Assembly: GCA_027485615.1 (NCBI GenBank) | Contig: JAIXQS010000178.1 | Location: forward strand, 1 to 35,255 | Length of the DNA stretch: 35,255 nucleotides | From: Verrucomicrobiaceae bacterium | Lineage (GTDB): Bacteria; Verrucomicrobiota; Verrucomicrobiia; Verrucomicrobiales; Akkermansiaceae | Direction: 5' to 3' | Shown here: positions 16,580 to 24,851 of the stretch, in pieces | Numbering within the stretch: position 1 is the stretch's first letter | How the letters are laid out: each line of letters starts with the position of its first letter | Notes under the pieces: generated by a model | What the model saw: the letters and a program-made list of their open reading frames with translations, nothing else | What the model was told of the DNA's origin: nothing | Database searches by the model: none | Program-made: the position numbers and the translations under genes

Positions 16580-17025
16580 GAGTTTCGGTGCACCAATGAA
16601 CAATGATCTTCACACACAAGGGCGCCGTCCGTGTCGCGGTACTCCAGCACCGTATCAACAAAGGTCAAGGCCCCACCCTTCTTGTCGGTAAGGGCACTGA
16701 GCCGCTTGGTACCCGTTAATCGGTCTCCGACGCAAATCGGCTGGTGGTGGATGAACTTCTGCGACCCATGGAGGATCTTTGCTGCATCAAGTTGCAGCAA
16801 CTTGAGCATCGCGAAGATCAAGTCGACCCTCTCCGTACTCATGGCGATCGGAAAGGTCGGAAGGGTCAGGACATCGCGGTAACCGGCCGCCTGGGCAGCT
16901 GACCGGTCCAGGTAGACCGGATTCTTTTCGTCCAGTCCGCGCGCAAAGTTGACCGCCATACTGCGTTCGACGACCACCTCGAAGGACGGCCAAACATGGC
17001 CGACATGCTGTTGCCGCGCGTCCAC
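16576..17025 (-). CDS. MaoC-like hydratase, non-catalytic N-terminal-type half
   Basis: A 149-residue hot-dog protein of the FAS1-dehydratase-region/MaoC_N type. It starts VDARQQHVGHVWPSFEVVVER. In the place of the hydratase motif it reads DEKNPVYLD (35-38 NPVY): the catalytic His is Tyr and the preceding GD is missing. It should be the structural, substrate-holding half that pairs with the next gene. I chose GTG 17025 because GGGGAG (17039-17034) is 8 nt upstream; the open frame reaches 17052. It begins just after the dehydrogenase stop (17029-17027) and is translationally coupled to the catalytic half through ATGA. Confidence 0.82.
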   Translation of the reverse strand: MDARQQHVGHVWPSFEVVVERSMAVNFARGLDEKNPVYLDRSAAQAAGYRDVLTLPTFPIAMSTERVDLIFAMLKLLQLDAAKILHGSQKFIHHQPICVGDRLTGTKRLSALTDKKGGALTFVDTVLEYRDTDGALVCEDHCSLVHRNS

Positions 17026-17026
17026 G

Positions 17027-17923
17027 TCACGCACTCCCCATGATCTTGGCAAAGACGGTCATGGCTTCCCCGAAACTTCTTGGATGCTCGCTCACCTGAA
17101 AGTCGGTGATTCGGTCCCATGAGCCGGCCAGGGTTTCCAGCGCGTTGTCCCCTTGCAGGTCCAGGGTAGCGCCCCCAGATCGTTCCCAACGCAGCTTGGT
17201 TACGTAGCCGCCTCCCACCTCGAACAAACCACCGTTTTCGCTGCAATCCTCATGGCACAGCCAGGCAACGAGCGGGCTAACCAACTCCGCGCGCATCGGT
17301 GCCAGTTGCTCGGCAGTCATCACGGTTCGGGTCAGCCGCGAATCAGCCGCAGGTGCAATCGTGTTGACATGTATGTTCTTAGCCTGACCTTCTACGGCCA
17401 ACGGTTGGGTCATGCCGTGCAAGGCGAGCTTGAAGGTCCCGTAGTTGACCTGACCGAAATTGCCATAGATACCCGCCGCTGATGAGGTGTTCACCACCCG
17501 TCCATATCCCTGCTCGCGAAAGCGCGGCCAGGCTGCGTGGATGATGCGGAAGGCGCCCAGGAGGTGCACCTCGTAGAGTCGGTCCCAGTCTTCCTGCGAC
17601 ATCTTGTGGAAGGCCACATCCCGCAGGAAACCCGCGTTGTTCACGACGATATCCAGGCGACCAAAGTGATCCAGGGCCGCCTGGACGATGCGACCACCGT
17701 CTACCACCGAATCCGAATTCACCTCGGCGCTGCCGCCCGCCGCCCTGATCTCCGCCACCACCGCCTCTGCAGGGGACTTATCGGCACCACCGCCGGCGCT
17801 TCCAGTGCCCAGGTCATTGACCAGCACCTTGGCACCGCGGGCAGCCAGCAACAAGGCATGCGCGCGACCCAGGCCTCGACCCGCACCGGTCACCAACGCG
17901 ACTTTTCCGTCAAAGCGTAGCAT
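17027..17923 (-). CDS. (3R)-hydroxyacyl-CoA dehydrogenase, SDR domain of MFE-2 / 17beta-HSD4 type
   Basis: A 298-residue classical SDR. TGAGRGLGRAH (12-22) binds the nucleotide and VNNAGFLRD follows. The catalytic triad is Ser148, Tyr161 and Lys165. The stretch GIYGNFGQVNY around the Tyr is the signature of the dehydrogenase unit of peroxisomal multifunctional enzyme type 2. It oxidises (3R)-hydroxyacyl-CoA to the 3-ketoacyl-CoA with NAD. The start is ATG 17923 with GGAG about 6 nt upstream. It is the first gene of the operon that continues with both MaoC halves, so the three genes together equal a disassembled MFE-2. The 135-bp gap to the divergent ligase should hold both promoters; I see no convincing boxes or copy of the TetR operator there. 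Confidence 0.88.
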   Translation of the reverse strand: MLRFDGKVALVTGAGRGLGRAHALLLAARGAKVLVNDLGTGSAGGGADKSPAEAVVAEIRAAGGSAEVNSDSVVDGGRIVQAALDHFGRLDIVVNNAGFLRDVAFHKMSQEDWDRLYEVHLLGAFRIIHAAWPRFREQGYGRVVNTSSAAGIYGNFGQVNYGTFKLALHGMTQPLAVEGQAKNIHVNTIAPAADSRLTRTVMTAEQLAPMRAELVSPLVAWLCHEDCSENGGLFEVGGGYVTKLRWERSGGATLDLQGDNALETLAGSWDRITDFQVSEHPRSFGEAMTVFAKIMGSA

Positions 17924-18058
17924 CTGATCTCCAAATTCACCTGTCGTGATCTTCTCAACGAACCTCGGCGCTCCGACCCGACACGGGCACGAAGATGTCG
18001 GTTCGGAAGGGCGACATGCGTTGAGCTTTCATCATCAAAAGGTTCAAGGACCATGACC

Positions 18059-19606
18059 ATGGACGACTTGCGAGCAGGAGGGACCATCGGGCATTTGCTC
18101 GTGCGCACCTTTCAGCGTTACTCGCAGCAGGAAATGTTGGTCGGCGACGGCGAGCGATTGACCTATGGGCAAATGGCCCGCCGAACCGCCTGCATGCTGG
18201 CCGCTTTACAGAAATTGGGGTTGGGAGAAGGCCAGAGCATCGCCCTCCTTTCGCGGAATCGGGTCGACGTTTTGGCAGCCTGCTATGCCGGATACATCGG
18301 CGGGATGCGGATCACGCCCCTGTCTCCCCTGACGAGCGATGACGACTTGGCCTTCATGCTGGAAGACGGCGAGATCGATGCGCTGGTCGTGGACGACAAG
18401 GTCTTCGCCGCAAGGGGTCATACGATGCGGGCCCGTGTACCGCGCTTGAGGCACCTACTGTCGCTGGGGCCGCTGGAGGGAGCCGCCGACCTGATGGCAC
18501 TGGCCGCCGGCTCCGAGCCCCAGCCCCTGATCCCTCGGGCACATCCTGATGACATCGCCGTGATCGGCTACACCGGGGGCACCACGGGACGACCCAAGGG
18601 GGTGGTGCATACCCATGCCACCTTGTTGGCCAGTGCGATGATGATGGCGGCGGAGTGGGAATGGCCAGATGAGCTTCGCCTGCTGGTTTCCACCCCGGTT
18701 TCCCATGCGGCCGGCGTGCTGGCCCTGCCCTGCGCGCTGCTGGGCGGCGCATTCCACATGCTGCCCACCTTCGATGCCCAGATGCTGCTCGACACTGTCG
18801 AGAGGGAGCGGATCACAGCCACCTTCCTGGTGCCGGTGATGATCTACCGCGTCGTGGAAATGCAAAAGGCCTCGCAGAAGGATGTCTCCAGCCTGAAGAC
18901 CATCTTCTACGGCGCCGCGCCAATGTTGCCAGCCCGCTTGAAAGAGGCCCTTGATGTCTTCGGTCCAGTGTTCATGCAGCTGTACGGCCAAAGTGAAGCT
19001 CCGACCTGCATCACCTGGCTGGGCCGCCGCCAACACGACCTGAACCGCCCTGAAGTTCTCTCATCCTGCGGCATGCCGTTTGCTGATGTTCAGATCGCCC
19101 TGCTCGACGAGCGGAATCAGGAGGTGGACGTCGGTGCAATCGGAGAAATCTGCATCCGCGGGCCGCATGTGATGCCTGGCTATTGGAAGCGTCCCGAAGA
19201 GACCGCACTCGCATTTGCAGGGGGCTGGCTGCACACGGGCGACATGGGGCGCTTCGACGCAAACGGCTATCTGTATATCGTTGAACGCAAGAAGGACATG
19301 GTGATCAGCGGCGGCATCAATGTCTTCCCCAAGGAAGTCGAAGAGGTCATTGCGTCCCTACCGGGTGTGGCCCAGGTGGCGGTGGTGGGCTTGCCGGATG
19401 AGCGCTGGGGCGAAGCAGTCACGGCGGCCGTCGTGCCTCGAGAAGGTCATACGCTGGACATTCAGGCGATAGCCGCCATCGTCCGCGAACGCAAGGGTCC
19501 CATCCATGAGCCCAAGCGGGTCGTCTTCATGAATCAGCTCCCCTTGACTCCCCTGGGTAAGGTCGACAAAAAGACACTTCGATCTCAACTCAAGGAATCG
19601 AAATGA
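18059..19606 (+). CDS. AMP-forming acyl-CoA synthetase (fatty/aryl acid CoA ligase)
   Basis: A 515-residue member of the ANL superfamily. The P-loop YTGGTTGRPKG is at 171-181. Further motifs are IFYGAAPM, LYGQSEAP (A5), GEICIRGPHVMPGYW, GWLHTGDMGRFD (A7/A8), ERKKDMVISGGINVFPKEVEE (hinge) and PLTPLGKVDKKTLR with the catalytic A10 Lys. It activates a free acid to its CoA thioester through an acyl-adenylate. Two ATGs lie in frame (18053, 18059). AAGGA (18046-18050) is only 2 nt from the first but 8 nt from the second, so I use 18059. The next gene overlaps by 4 nt. Pairing with an aminotransferase suggests the acid carries, or carried, an amino group. Confidence 0.9.
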   Translation: MDDLRAGGTIGHLLVRTFQRYSQQEMLVGDGERLTYGQMARRTACMLAALQKLGLGEGQSIALLSRNRVDVLAACYAGYIGGMRITPLSPLTSDDDLAFMLEDGEIDALVVDDKVFAARGHTMRARVPRLRHLLSLGPLEGAADLMALAAGSEPQPLIPRAHPDDIAVIGYTGGTTGRPKGVVHTHATLLASAMMMAAEWEWPDELRLLVSTPVSHAAGVLALPCALLGGAFHMLPTFDAQMLLDTVERERITATFLVPVMIYRVVEMQKASQKDVSSLKTIFYGAAPMLPARLKEALDVFGPVFMQLYGQSEAPTCITWLGRRQHDLNRPEVLSSCGMPFADVQIALLDERNQEVDVGAIGEICIRGPHVMPGYWKRPEETALAFAGGWLHTGDMGRFDANGYLYIVERKKDMVISGGINVFPKEVEEVIASLPGVAQVAVVGLPDERWGEAVTAAVVPREGHTLDIQAIAAIVRERKGPIHEPKRVVFMNQLPLTPLGKVDKKTLRSQLKESK

Positions 19607-20937
19607 GCCGAGTTTTCCAACGCTACATGCGCAAGCCCTACCCGGTGGCGGTGGCCGGCGATGGCCCGTACATCATCGACAAGGAAGGCAAGCGCTATCT
19701 TGACGCGGCCAGCGGGGCTGGCGTTTCATCCCTAGGTTACAGCGACGCAGCGGTCTCGGCGGCCATCGCCCGCCAGGCCAAGGAGCTGGCCTATGTCTAC
19801 AACGCCTACTTCACCACCGAGCCGGCCGAACAATTGGCACAGGCCTTGGTCGAGATGACTCCCAAGGGGCTGGATTGGGTGTTCTTTGGATCGGGCGGAA
19901 GCGAGTCGATGGATGGCGCACTGAAGATGGCACTTCAGTTCCACATCGACAACGGGCAACCCTCCCGCCGAACCTTCATCTCTCGCCGCCAGAGTTACCA
20001 CGGCTGTGCCTTGGGAGGTCTGGCGGTGTCGGGCAACGTGATCCGTCGCATGCTCTTTGAGGATGTGCTGATGCAGGTGGAGTTCGTTTCGCCCTGTTAC
20101 GCCTACCGCGAAATGGAGAGCCAGGAAACCGCCGACCAATATGTCGCCCGGCTGGCCCAGGAGCTTGAGGACACCATCCTGCGCCTGGGGCCCCATACTG
20201 TGGCCGCGTTCATCGCCGAGCCGGTGGTGGGCGCCACCAATGGTGCGGTGCCAGCTCTGCCGGGTTACTTCAAGGCGATCAAGGCGGTGCTTGATCGTTA
20301 CGGCATCCTCTTCATTGCCGATGAGATCCTCACCGGCAGCGGGCGCACCGGCACCTATCTCTCGATAGAGCAGGATGAGGTCACACCGGACCTCGTCACA
20401 CTGGCCAAAGGCCTGGGCGCAGGGTACCAGCCAATCTCGGCGATCCTCGTGTCAGACCGAGTCTTCAATGTGATTGCCGACAGGCGTGGATACTTCATCC
20501 ACGGCCACACCTATAACGCCAGCGCCACCCCCTGCGCCGCAGCGCTGGCAGTGATCACACAGATCCGTGAGCGTGACTTGCTGGCGCGCGTCCAGCAGCA
20601 GGGAATGAAGTTGCGTGGCGCGCTGCAGGACCGGCTTAGCCAACATCCACACGTGGGCGACATCCGCGGCCGCGGATTGCTGATTGGTCTTGAGTTGGTG
20701 CGTGAACGCGAGAGCAAGCAGACATTCGATGCACAGGCCATGGTGTGGGCCCAGGTACAGCAGCAGGCGATGGCGCGTGGCCTGATCTGCTATCCCATGG
20801 GTGGAACGGCCGACGGCATGAACGGGGACCACATCCTGCTGGCTCCGCCCTTCATCATCGATGATGTTCACATAGCAGAGATCGTCGACACGCTGGCCGT
20901 TTCCATCGATGCAGCGGTCGCCAACGCGGCAGCCTGA
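19603..20937 (+). CDS. Class III PLP-dependent aminotransferase (candidate beta-/omega-amino acid transaminase)
   Basis: A 444-residue fold-type I aminotransferase of subgroup II/III (BioA, GabT and beta-transaminase relatives). FFGSGGSESMDGALKMA binds the cofactor phosphate, SYHGCALGG is the next conserved segment, FIADEILTGSGRTG contains Asp240 that holds the PLP pyridine, and TLAKGLGAGYQPISA contains the Schiff-base Lys269. Class III enzymes move amino groups that are often not on the alpha carbon. In an operon with a CoA ligase this points to removal of a beta- or omega-amino group before or after activation. The start ATG 19603 has AAGGA about 7 nt upstream and overlaps the ligase stop (ATGA). 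Exact substrate is not readable. Confidence 0.9.
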   Translation: MSRVFQRYMRKPYPVAVAGDGPYIIDKEGKRYLDAASGAGVSSLGYSDAAVSAAIARQAKELAYVYNAYFTTEPAEQLAQALVEMTPKGLDWVFFGSGGSESMDGALKMALQFHIDNGQPSRRTFISRRQSYHGCALGGLAVSGNVIRRMLFEDVLMQVEFVSPCYAYREMESQETADQYVARLAQELEDTILRLGPHTVAAFIAEPVVGATNGAVPALPGYFKAIKAVLDRYGILFIADEILTGSGRTGTYLSIEQDEVTPDLVTLAKGLGAGYQPISAILVSDRVFNVIADRRGYFIHGHTYNASATPCAAALAVITQIRERDLLARVQQQGMKLRGALQDRLSQHPHVGDIRGRGLLIGLELVRERESKQTFDAQAMVWAQVQQQAMARGLICYPMGGTADGMNGDHILLAPPFIIDDVHIAEIVDTLAVSIDAAVANAAA

Positions 20938-20942
20938 GGCCC

Positions 20943-22280
20943 GTGCAGGCGCCATCGTTGAAGCCTGAGGTGGAGCAACGTATGCCGCGCGTGGCGTTGC
21001 TGCTCTATGCACTGGGCTCCATCGGCACGGGACTGTTTTCGTCGGTGACCGGGGTACTGCTGCTTTTCTACGTCACCGACACGCTGGGCGTACCGCCGGC
21101 GCTGGCCGGCCTGGCGCTGTTTCTTCCGAAGGCCTGGGACGTCCTGTTCGATCCCCTGGTGGGAGCCGCCTCGGACCGCCACACCGGCCCCAGGGGGCGA
21201 CGCCAACCCTTTCTCATCGTCGGCGCTGTGCTCACGCCGCTGGCCTTTGTTGCCTTGTTCTCCCTGCCGCCCCTGGAATCGGTGAACGACCGAGTGATGC
21301 TGGTGGGTGCGCTGTTTTTCCTGAGCATGAGCGGCTACGCCCTGTTCTCGGTGCCCTATGCGGCCATGCCCGCCGAGATGAGCGACGACGCTCACGAACG
21401 AACGGTCATCATGTCCTTTCGAATGGGCTTTGTCCTGCTAGGAACCATCATCGGCGCGGTGATGGGTCCGATGTTGGTGTCCGCCGCCGGCGGTGGGCAT
21501 AAGGGGTATGGGACGATGGCCATCGTGATGGGCGTCCTGATTGCGTTGGCCATGCTGGCCACCGCCGTGAGCGCCTCGAGGATGCCCTCAAAGGCAGCGT
21601 CTTCCCATCAGGTCCCACTGATGAAGCAGCTTCGCGGAGCATTGACCAACGGTCGCTACGCCACCCTGCTGGCGGCCTATGTCCTGGTGCTGGTCGGCAA
21701 CGGCACCATGGCTGCGGCTGCGCCGTATTTCGTCGTCAACGTGCTCGGGCGGGATGCCAAGGATGTCGGGCTGATATTCGGGAGTCTGCTGATCGCTGCG
21801 ATGCTGGCCATGCCGCTCTGGGTCTGGGCTGCACGACATCGCGGAAAGTGGCTTCCTGGCATTCTGGCGATGCTCATCTTTGGCTTGGCACTCGCACTCA
21901 TGGCCGTCATCAATCAAGGCCTGACACCGTCCCTGCTGTATGGACTGTGCGCCTTGGCCGGGGTTGGATTCGCCGGATCACAATTGCTGCCGTTTTCGAT
22001 CCTGACCGATGTGATCGAACAAGATCGACAGGCCACCGGCCTACACCGCGCGGGCAGCTTCACCGGACTGTTCATCGCCGGTGAAAAGGCGGGGCTGGCG
22101 CTAGGCCCTCTGATCACGGGCGCCGCGCTGGAGCTTAGCGGCTTCGTAGCCTCTAGCCAGGGTGCGGTTGCCCAGTCGGGGCACGCCCTCACGGGTATCG
22201 TTTGGGCGTTTGGTGCGATTCCGTCGGTGTTAACGGTCGCTGGCGGGCTGACGCTCTGGGCGGCCTCGCGGCGCGCCTGA
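20943..22280 (+). CDS. MFS transporter of the glycoside-pentoside-hexuronide (MelB) type
   Basis: A 445-residue membrane protein with about 12 hydrophobic segments. It has the MelB-like opening (LLLYALGSIGTGLFSSVTGVLLLFYVTDTLG) and the conserved KAWDVLFDPLVGAASDRH with the Asp pair used in cation-coupled GPH transporters. A cytoplasmic GRRQPFL loop follows. GTG 20943 lies 5 nt after the aminotransferase stop. ATG 20982 (MPRVALLLY), with AGGTGGAG upstream, is an equally good start and would trim 13 residues. GPH members in catabolic operons may carry organic acids as well as sugars. Here it could import or export a peptide fragment or the amino acid used by the ligase/aminotransferase. Confidence 0.88.
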   Translation: MQAPSLKPEVEQRMPRVALLLYALGSIGTGLFSSVTGVLLLFYVTDTLGVPPALAGLALFLPKAWDVLFDPLVGAASDRHTGPRGRRQPFLIVGAVLTPLAFVALFSLPPLESVNDRVMLVGALFFLSMSGYALFSVPYAAMPAEMSDDAHERTVIMSFRMGFVLLGTIIGAVMGPMLVSAAGGGHKGYGTMAIVMGVLIALAMLATAVSASRMPSKAASSHQVPLMKQLRGALTNGRYATLLAAYVLVLVGNGTMAAAAPYFVVNVLGRDAKDVGLIFGSLLIAAMLAMPLWVWAARHRGKWLPGILAMLIFGLALALMAVINQGLTPSLLYGLCALAGVGFAGSQLLPFSILTDVIEQDRQATGLHRAGSFTGLFIAGEKAGLALGPLITGAALELSGFVASSQGAVAQSGHALTGIVWAFGAIPSVLTVAGGLTLWAASRRA

Positions 22281-22325
22281 GCAGCTAACCGCTACCGGGT
22301 CAGAGGTCGGAAGCCGGAAGTCCTG

Positions 22326-22670
22326 TCAGGTTGCTTCGTCCACCAGCCAGAAGCGCCGAATAACGGTGCCTTCTATCTCGTAGATCACCAAGACCGGTGC
22401 CCGGGGGCCATCGGCATGACCAAGCATCTCCTCGACATCCAACACAAACCGTCCCATGGCGATCCTGTTCAGGATCCGTGCGTTCAACTCCGGCGATCGA
22501 GCCCAAAGAGCGCCATAGGCCTGACGGAAAGCAGCGTGGCCACAGAGTTCCACCTTGGACGGCCAACGGATGAACTCCACGTCGGGGTGGAAGGTCGCCA
22601 GGAATGCGTCCACATCCTGGCGGTTGTACGCCTCCAACTGGGCCTGGACTATCGACTCAGGGCTCTGCAT
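22326..22670 (-). CDS. SnoaL-like / NTF2-fold polyketide-cyclase-type protein
   Basis: A 114-residue alpha+beta barrel protein. SIVQAQLEAYNRQDVDAFLATFHPDVEF is the classic SnoaL-like opening, and the cone-forming strands follow (VLDVEEMLGHADGPRAPVLVIYEIEGTVIRRFWLV). Members act as small isomerases, cyclases or ligand binders. No catalytic assignment is possible. ATG 22670 overlaps the end of the CPBP protease gene by 14 nt, so the two are co-transcribed. It ends 45 nt from the convergent transporter gene. Confidence 0.85.
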   Translation of the reverse strand: MQSPESIVQAQLEAYNRQDVDAFLATFHPDVEFIRWPSKVELCGHAAFRQAYGALWARSPELNARILNRIAMGRFVLDVEEMLGHADGPRAPVLVIYEIEGTVIRRFWLVDEAT

Positions 22671-23625
22671 CTGGCTTCAATCCCAATCGTGGACCGGCGC
22701 AGACCACGATGATGATGGCCAGAGCCACCTTAATCGGTGTGTCGACGTCCATAGTCATCCCAAAGAATTGCACGGAACTCTTGGTGAACAGCGTGAGCCC
22801 AACGGAGAACTCGTTGCTGATGTTGTGCGCCAAGATGGCGGCCCAGACGCTACCGCCCGTCCTGAAGAACACGAACGCGATCAGGATGCTGGCGACGATG
22901 GTTCCGGCAACGAATTGGATCTGGTTGAGTAAGAAGCCTATCCAACTTCCACCTTTGAGCATGGCGGGATTGCCCGACAGGATGGACGGGATTTCACGCG
23001 GAAAGTGCCAAAGTCCCCAGAGCACACCCAGCACCACGCAGGCCATCAAGGGGCTGGAAAGCCGCTTCACAAGCAGCGGGAACATGAAACCGCGCCAACC
23101 CAACTCCTCCAACAAGCCGCCCGGGCCAAGGAACAGCGCCAGAACCATGAAGGAAATGATGGCCAGCGGCGTCTGCCCGTAACGCGCCAACATCCCCGCC
23201 AGGCCCGAATCGGGCTCACGAGAAATAAGGACCAGCAGCAGCCAGGTGACGCTGGCCAAGTAGACCGCCGCCATCGCGGCGTAGACCAAGGCGCCCTCGC
23301 GCCACTGCACCCCGTTTCTCCAGAACCGCATCCTGTCAAACAGGTCGCCCAACCCCTGACGACCCCAACCCAAGGCTACGATGATCAAAGCCGCAGCAGT
23401 GGGTGCAAAGGGGAAGAGGTATCCAGTCCAAAGAATCGGTCGCTCCAGGACGTAGGGAAAGACGCTGATGACATTCGGATGCCACGGATTGGTCCGCATG
23501 TCCTTGAAGAGCATGCCCATGGCACTCGGATCCAGCAAACGTAAACCGGTGACGAATGCTCCGAGCACGAAGGCTAGAACATAGAAGGTGGTCAGCGGCT
23601 TTCGGCGGATCAAGTCGACGATCAT
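22657..23625 (-). CDS. CPBP intramembrane glutamic protease (Abi/CAAX type; candidate MlrA-like enzyme)
   Basis: Multi-pass membrane protein of about 322 residues with some eight hydrophobic segments. The CPBP motifs are all present: GGLLEELGWRGF (Glu173, Glu174, Trp177, Arg178), WGLWHFPRE (His207) and AHNISNEF (His267, Asn271, an HxxxN pattern). These proteases use Glu and His to activate water. Microcystinase MlrA, which linearises microcystin, belongs to this superfamily. From memory it has 336 residues with Glu172, Trp176, His205, His260 and Asn264, so length and spacing are close. Ordinary CPBP proteins share the same motifs, so this is only suggestive. I use ATG 23625 (MIVDLIRRKP). The open frame extends to 23811, but that part overlaps the divergent peptidase gene and looks non-protein-like. 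Confidence 0.82.
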   Translation of the reverse strand: MIVDLIRRKPLTTFYVLAFVLGAFVTGLRLLDPSAMGMLFKDMRTNPWHPNVISVFPYVLERPILWTGYLFPFAPTAAALIIVALGWGRQGLGDLFDRMRFWRNGVQWREGALVYAAMAAVYLASVTWLLLVLISREPDSGLAGMLARYGQTPLAIISFMVLALFLGPGGLLEELGWRGFMFPLLVKRLSSPLMACVVLGVLWGLWHFPREIPSILSGNPAMLKGGSWIGFLLNQIQFVAGTIVASILIAFVFFRTGGSVWAAILAHNISNEFSVGLTLFTKSSVQFFGMTMDVDTPIKVALAIIIVVCAGPRLGLKPDAEP

Positions 23626-23741
23626 CGGTTTAACTGCGGAATGACGTTGAAGTTTCTCAACGGGCGCAGAGCCCGCTCCCCGACATACCCTGTCGGATTC
23701 CGAGCGCCCTGCGCGTTGATGAAGCAAGGAAGGAATCCTCC

Positions 23742-24851
23742 ATGCACAACTCTCTACGCGCCCGGTTGCGCGATCTCGGTCTTTCGGTGGGAACGCTGCC
23801 GACTGGACCACTCAATGCGATCACCGATGTCGCAGGCGTGAAGGTCGGGCATGTGACCCTCCAGGCCGATCACCCACACACCATTCGTACCGGGGTCACG
23901 GCAATTGTTCCTTTTGGCGATACGCTTTGGCAACAAAGTATCTTCGCGGGATTCGATCGCTACAACGGCTTTGGCGAAGTCACCGGCAGCCACTGGATCG
24001 CAGAAACCGGTCTGCTGGCCTCGCCCATCGTCCTGACATCGGCCTTCTCCATCGGGGTGGCACGGGACGCCCTGCTGGCCATGCCCTTCCGGCACGGTGT
24101 CGAAGATCGGTGGCACCAACCTTGCGCCGGCGAAACTTATGACGGCGTGTTGAACGACGGTCTGGCTGCACCGCTGGAACGCCACCATATCGAGTCGGCC
24201 ATCCTGGAGGCGACTGGCGGGCCGGTAGCCGAAGGCGCCGTGGGTGGCGGCACCGGCATGATGAGCTTCGAATTCAAGTCCGGCATCGGCACGAGTTCCC
24301 GGCGGGTCAGCAGTGCAGGGCAAACTTGGAACGTTGGGGTCCTGGTGCAGTCCAACTTCGGAAATCGGCGGCACCTCACCATCGATGGTGTCCCGGTCGG
24401 ACGAAGCATAGGCTACGACATCACCGATAGTCCACAGCGCCGGGACATCAACGAGGCCCCCGAAGAAACCAAAGGTTCGATCGTCATGGTCGTGGCCACC
24501 GACGCGCCCCTGATCGGGTCACAGTTAAACCGGATTGCACGCCGCGCCGGAATCGGCCTGTCCCGAGTGGGCGGATTTGGCAACAACCGCAGCGGTGACT
24601 TCACCATCGCGTTCTCCACGGCCAACCGGATGCCCCTGCAACAACACGGCATCTTCACGGGGCTTGCGATGCTGGGAAACGAGGATCTCAATCCTCTATT
24701 CGTGGCCGCTGCTGAGGCTTCAGAAGAGGCAATCGTCAACAGCCTCACGATGGGACACACGATGACGGGTGTCCGAGGGACGACGGTTCATGAAATCCCA
24801 CTAGACGTCCTCCAACGGATCATGGCCGATCACGGCAAATACCCACTATGA
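23742..24851 (+). CDS. P1 family aminopeptidase (DmpA/BapA, beta- or D-aminopeptidase type)
   Basis: A 369-residue Ntn-hydrolase precursor of MEROPS family P1/S58. DmpA removes N-terminal D-Ala or Gly, and BapA removes N-terminal beta-amino acids. Hallmarks are GPLNAITDVAGVKVGHVT, IRTGVTAIVP, GGGTGMMSFEFKSGIGTSSR and GGFGNNRSGDFTIAFSTAN. The last holds the autocleavage site. Ser284 would become the N-terminal nucleophile of the small subunit. The residue before it is Arg283, where DmpA has Gly and BapA, as I recall, Asn. The start ATG 23742 is preceded by AAGGAAGGA. It overlaps the D-amino acid oxidoreductase gene by 4 nt. Beta- or D-residue release fits the rest of the island. Confidence 0.9.
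   Translation: MHNSLRARLRDLGLSVGTLPTGPLNAITDVAGVKVGHVTLQADHPHTIRTGVTAIVPFGDTLWQQSIFAGFDRYNGFGEVTGSHWIAETGLLASPIVLTSAFSIGVARDALLAMPFRHGVEDRWHQPCAGETYDGVLNDGLAAPLERHHIESAILEATGGPVAEGAVGGGTGMMSFEFKSGIGTSSRRVSSAGQTWNVGVLVQSNFGNRRHLTIDGVPVGRSIGYDITDSPQRRDINEAPEETKGSIVMVVATDAPLIGSQLNRIARRAGIGLSRVGGFGNNRSGDFTIAFSTANRMPLQQHGIFTGLAMLGNEDLNPLFVAAAEASEEAIVNSLTMGHTMTGVRGTTVHEIPLDVLQRIMADHGKYPL

Noticed and set aside
17924..18058. A third copy of the TetR operator in the divergent SDR/ligase promoter region
   Set aside because: Fragments such as AACGAAC and GTCGGTTCGG occur, but no palindrome comparable to the two clear sites.
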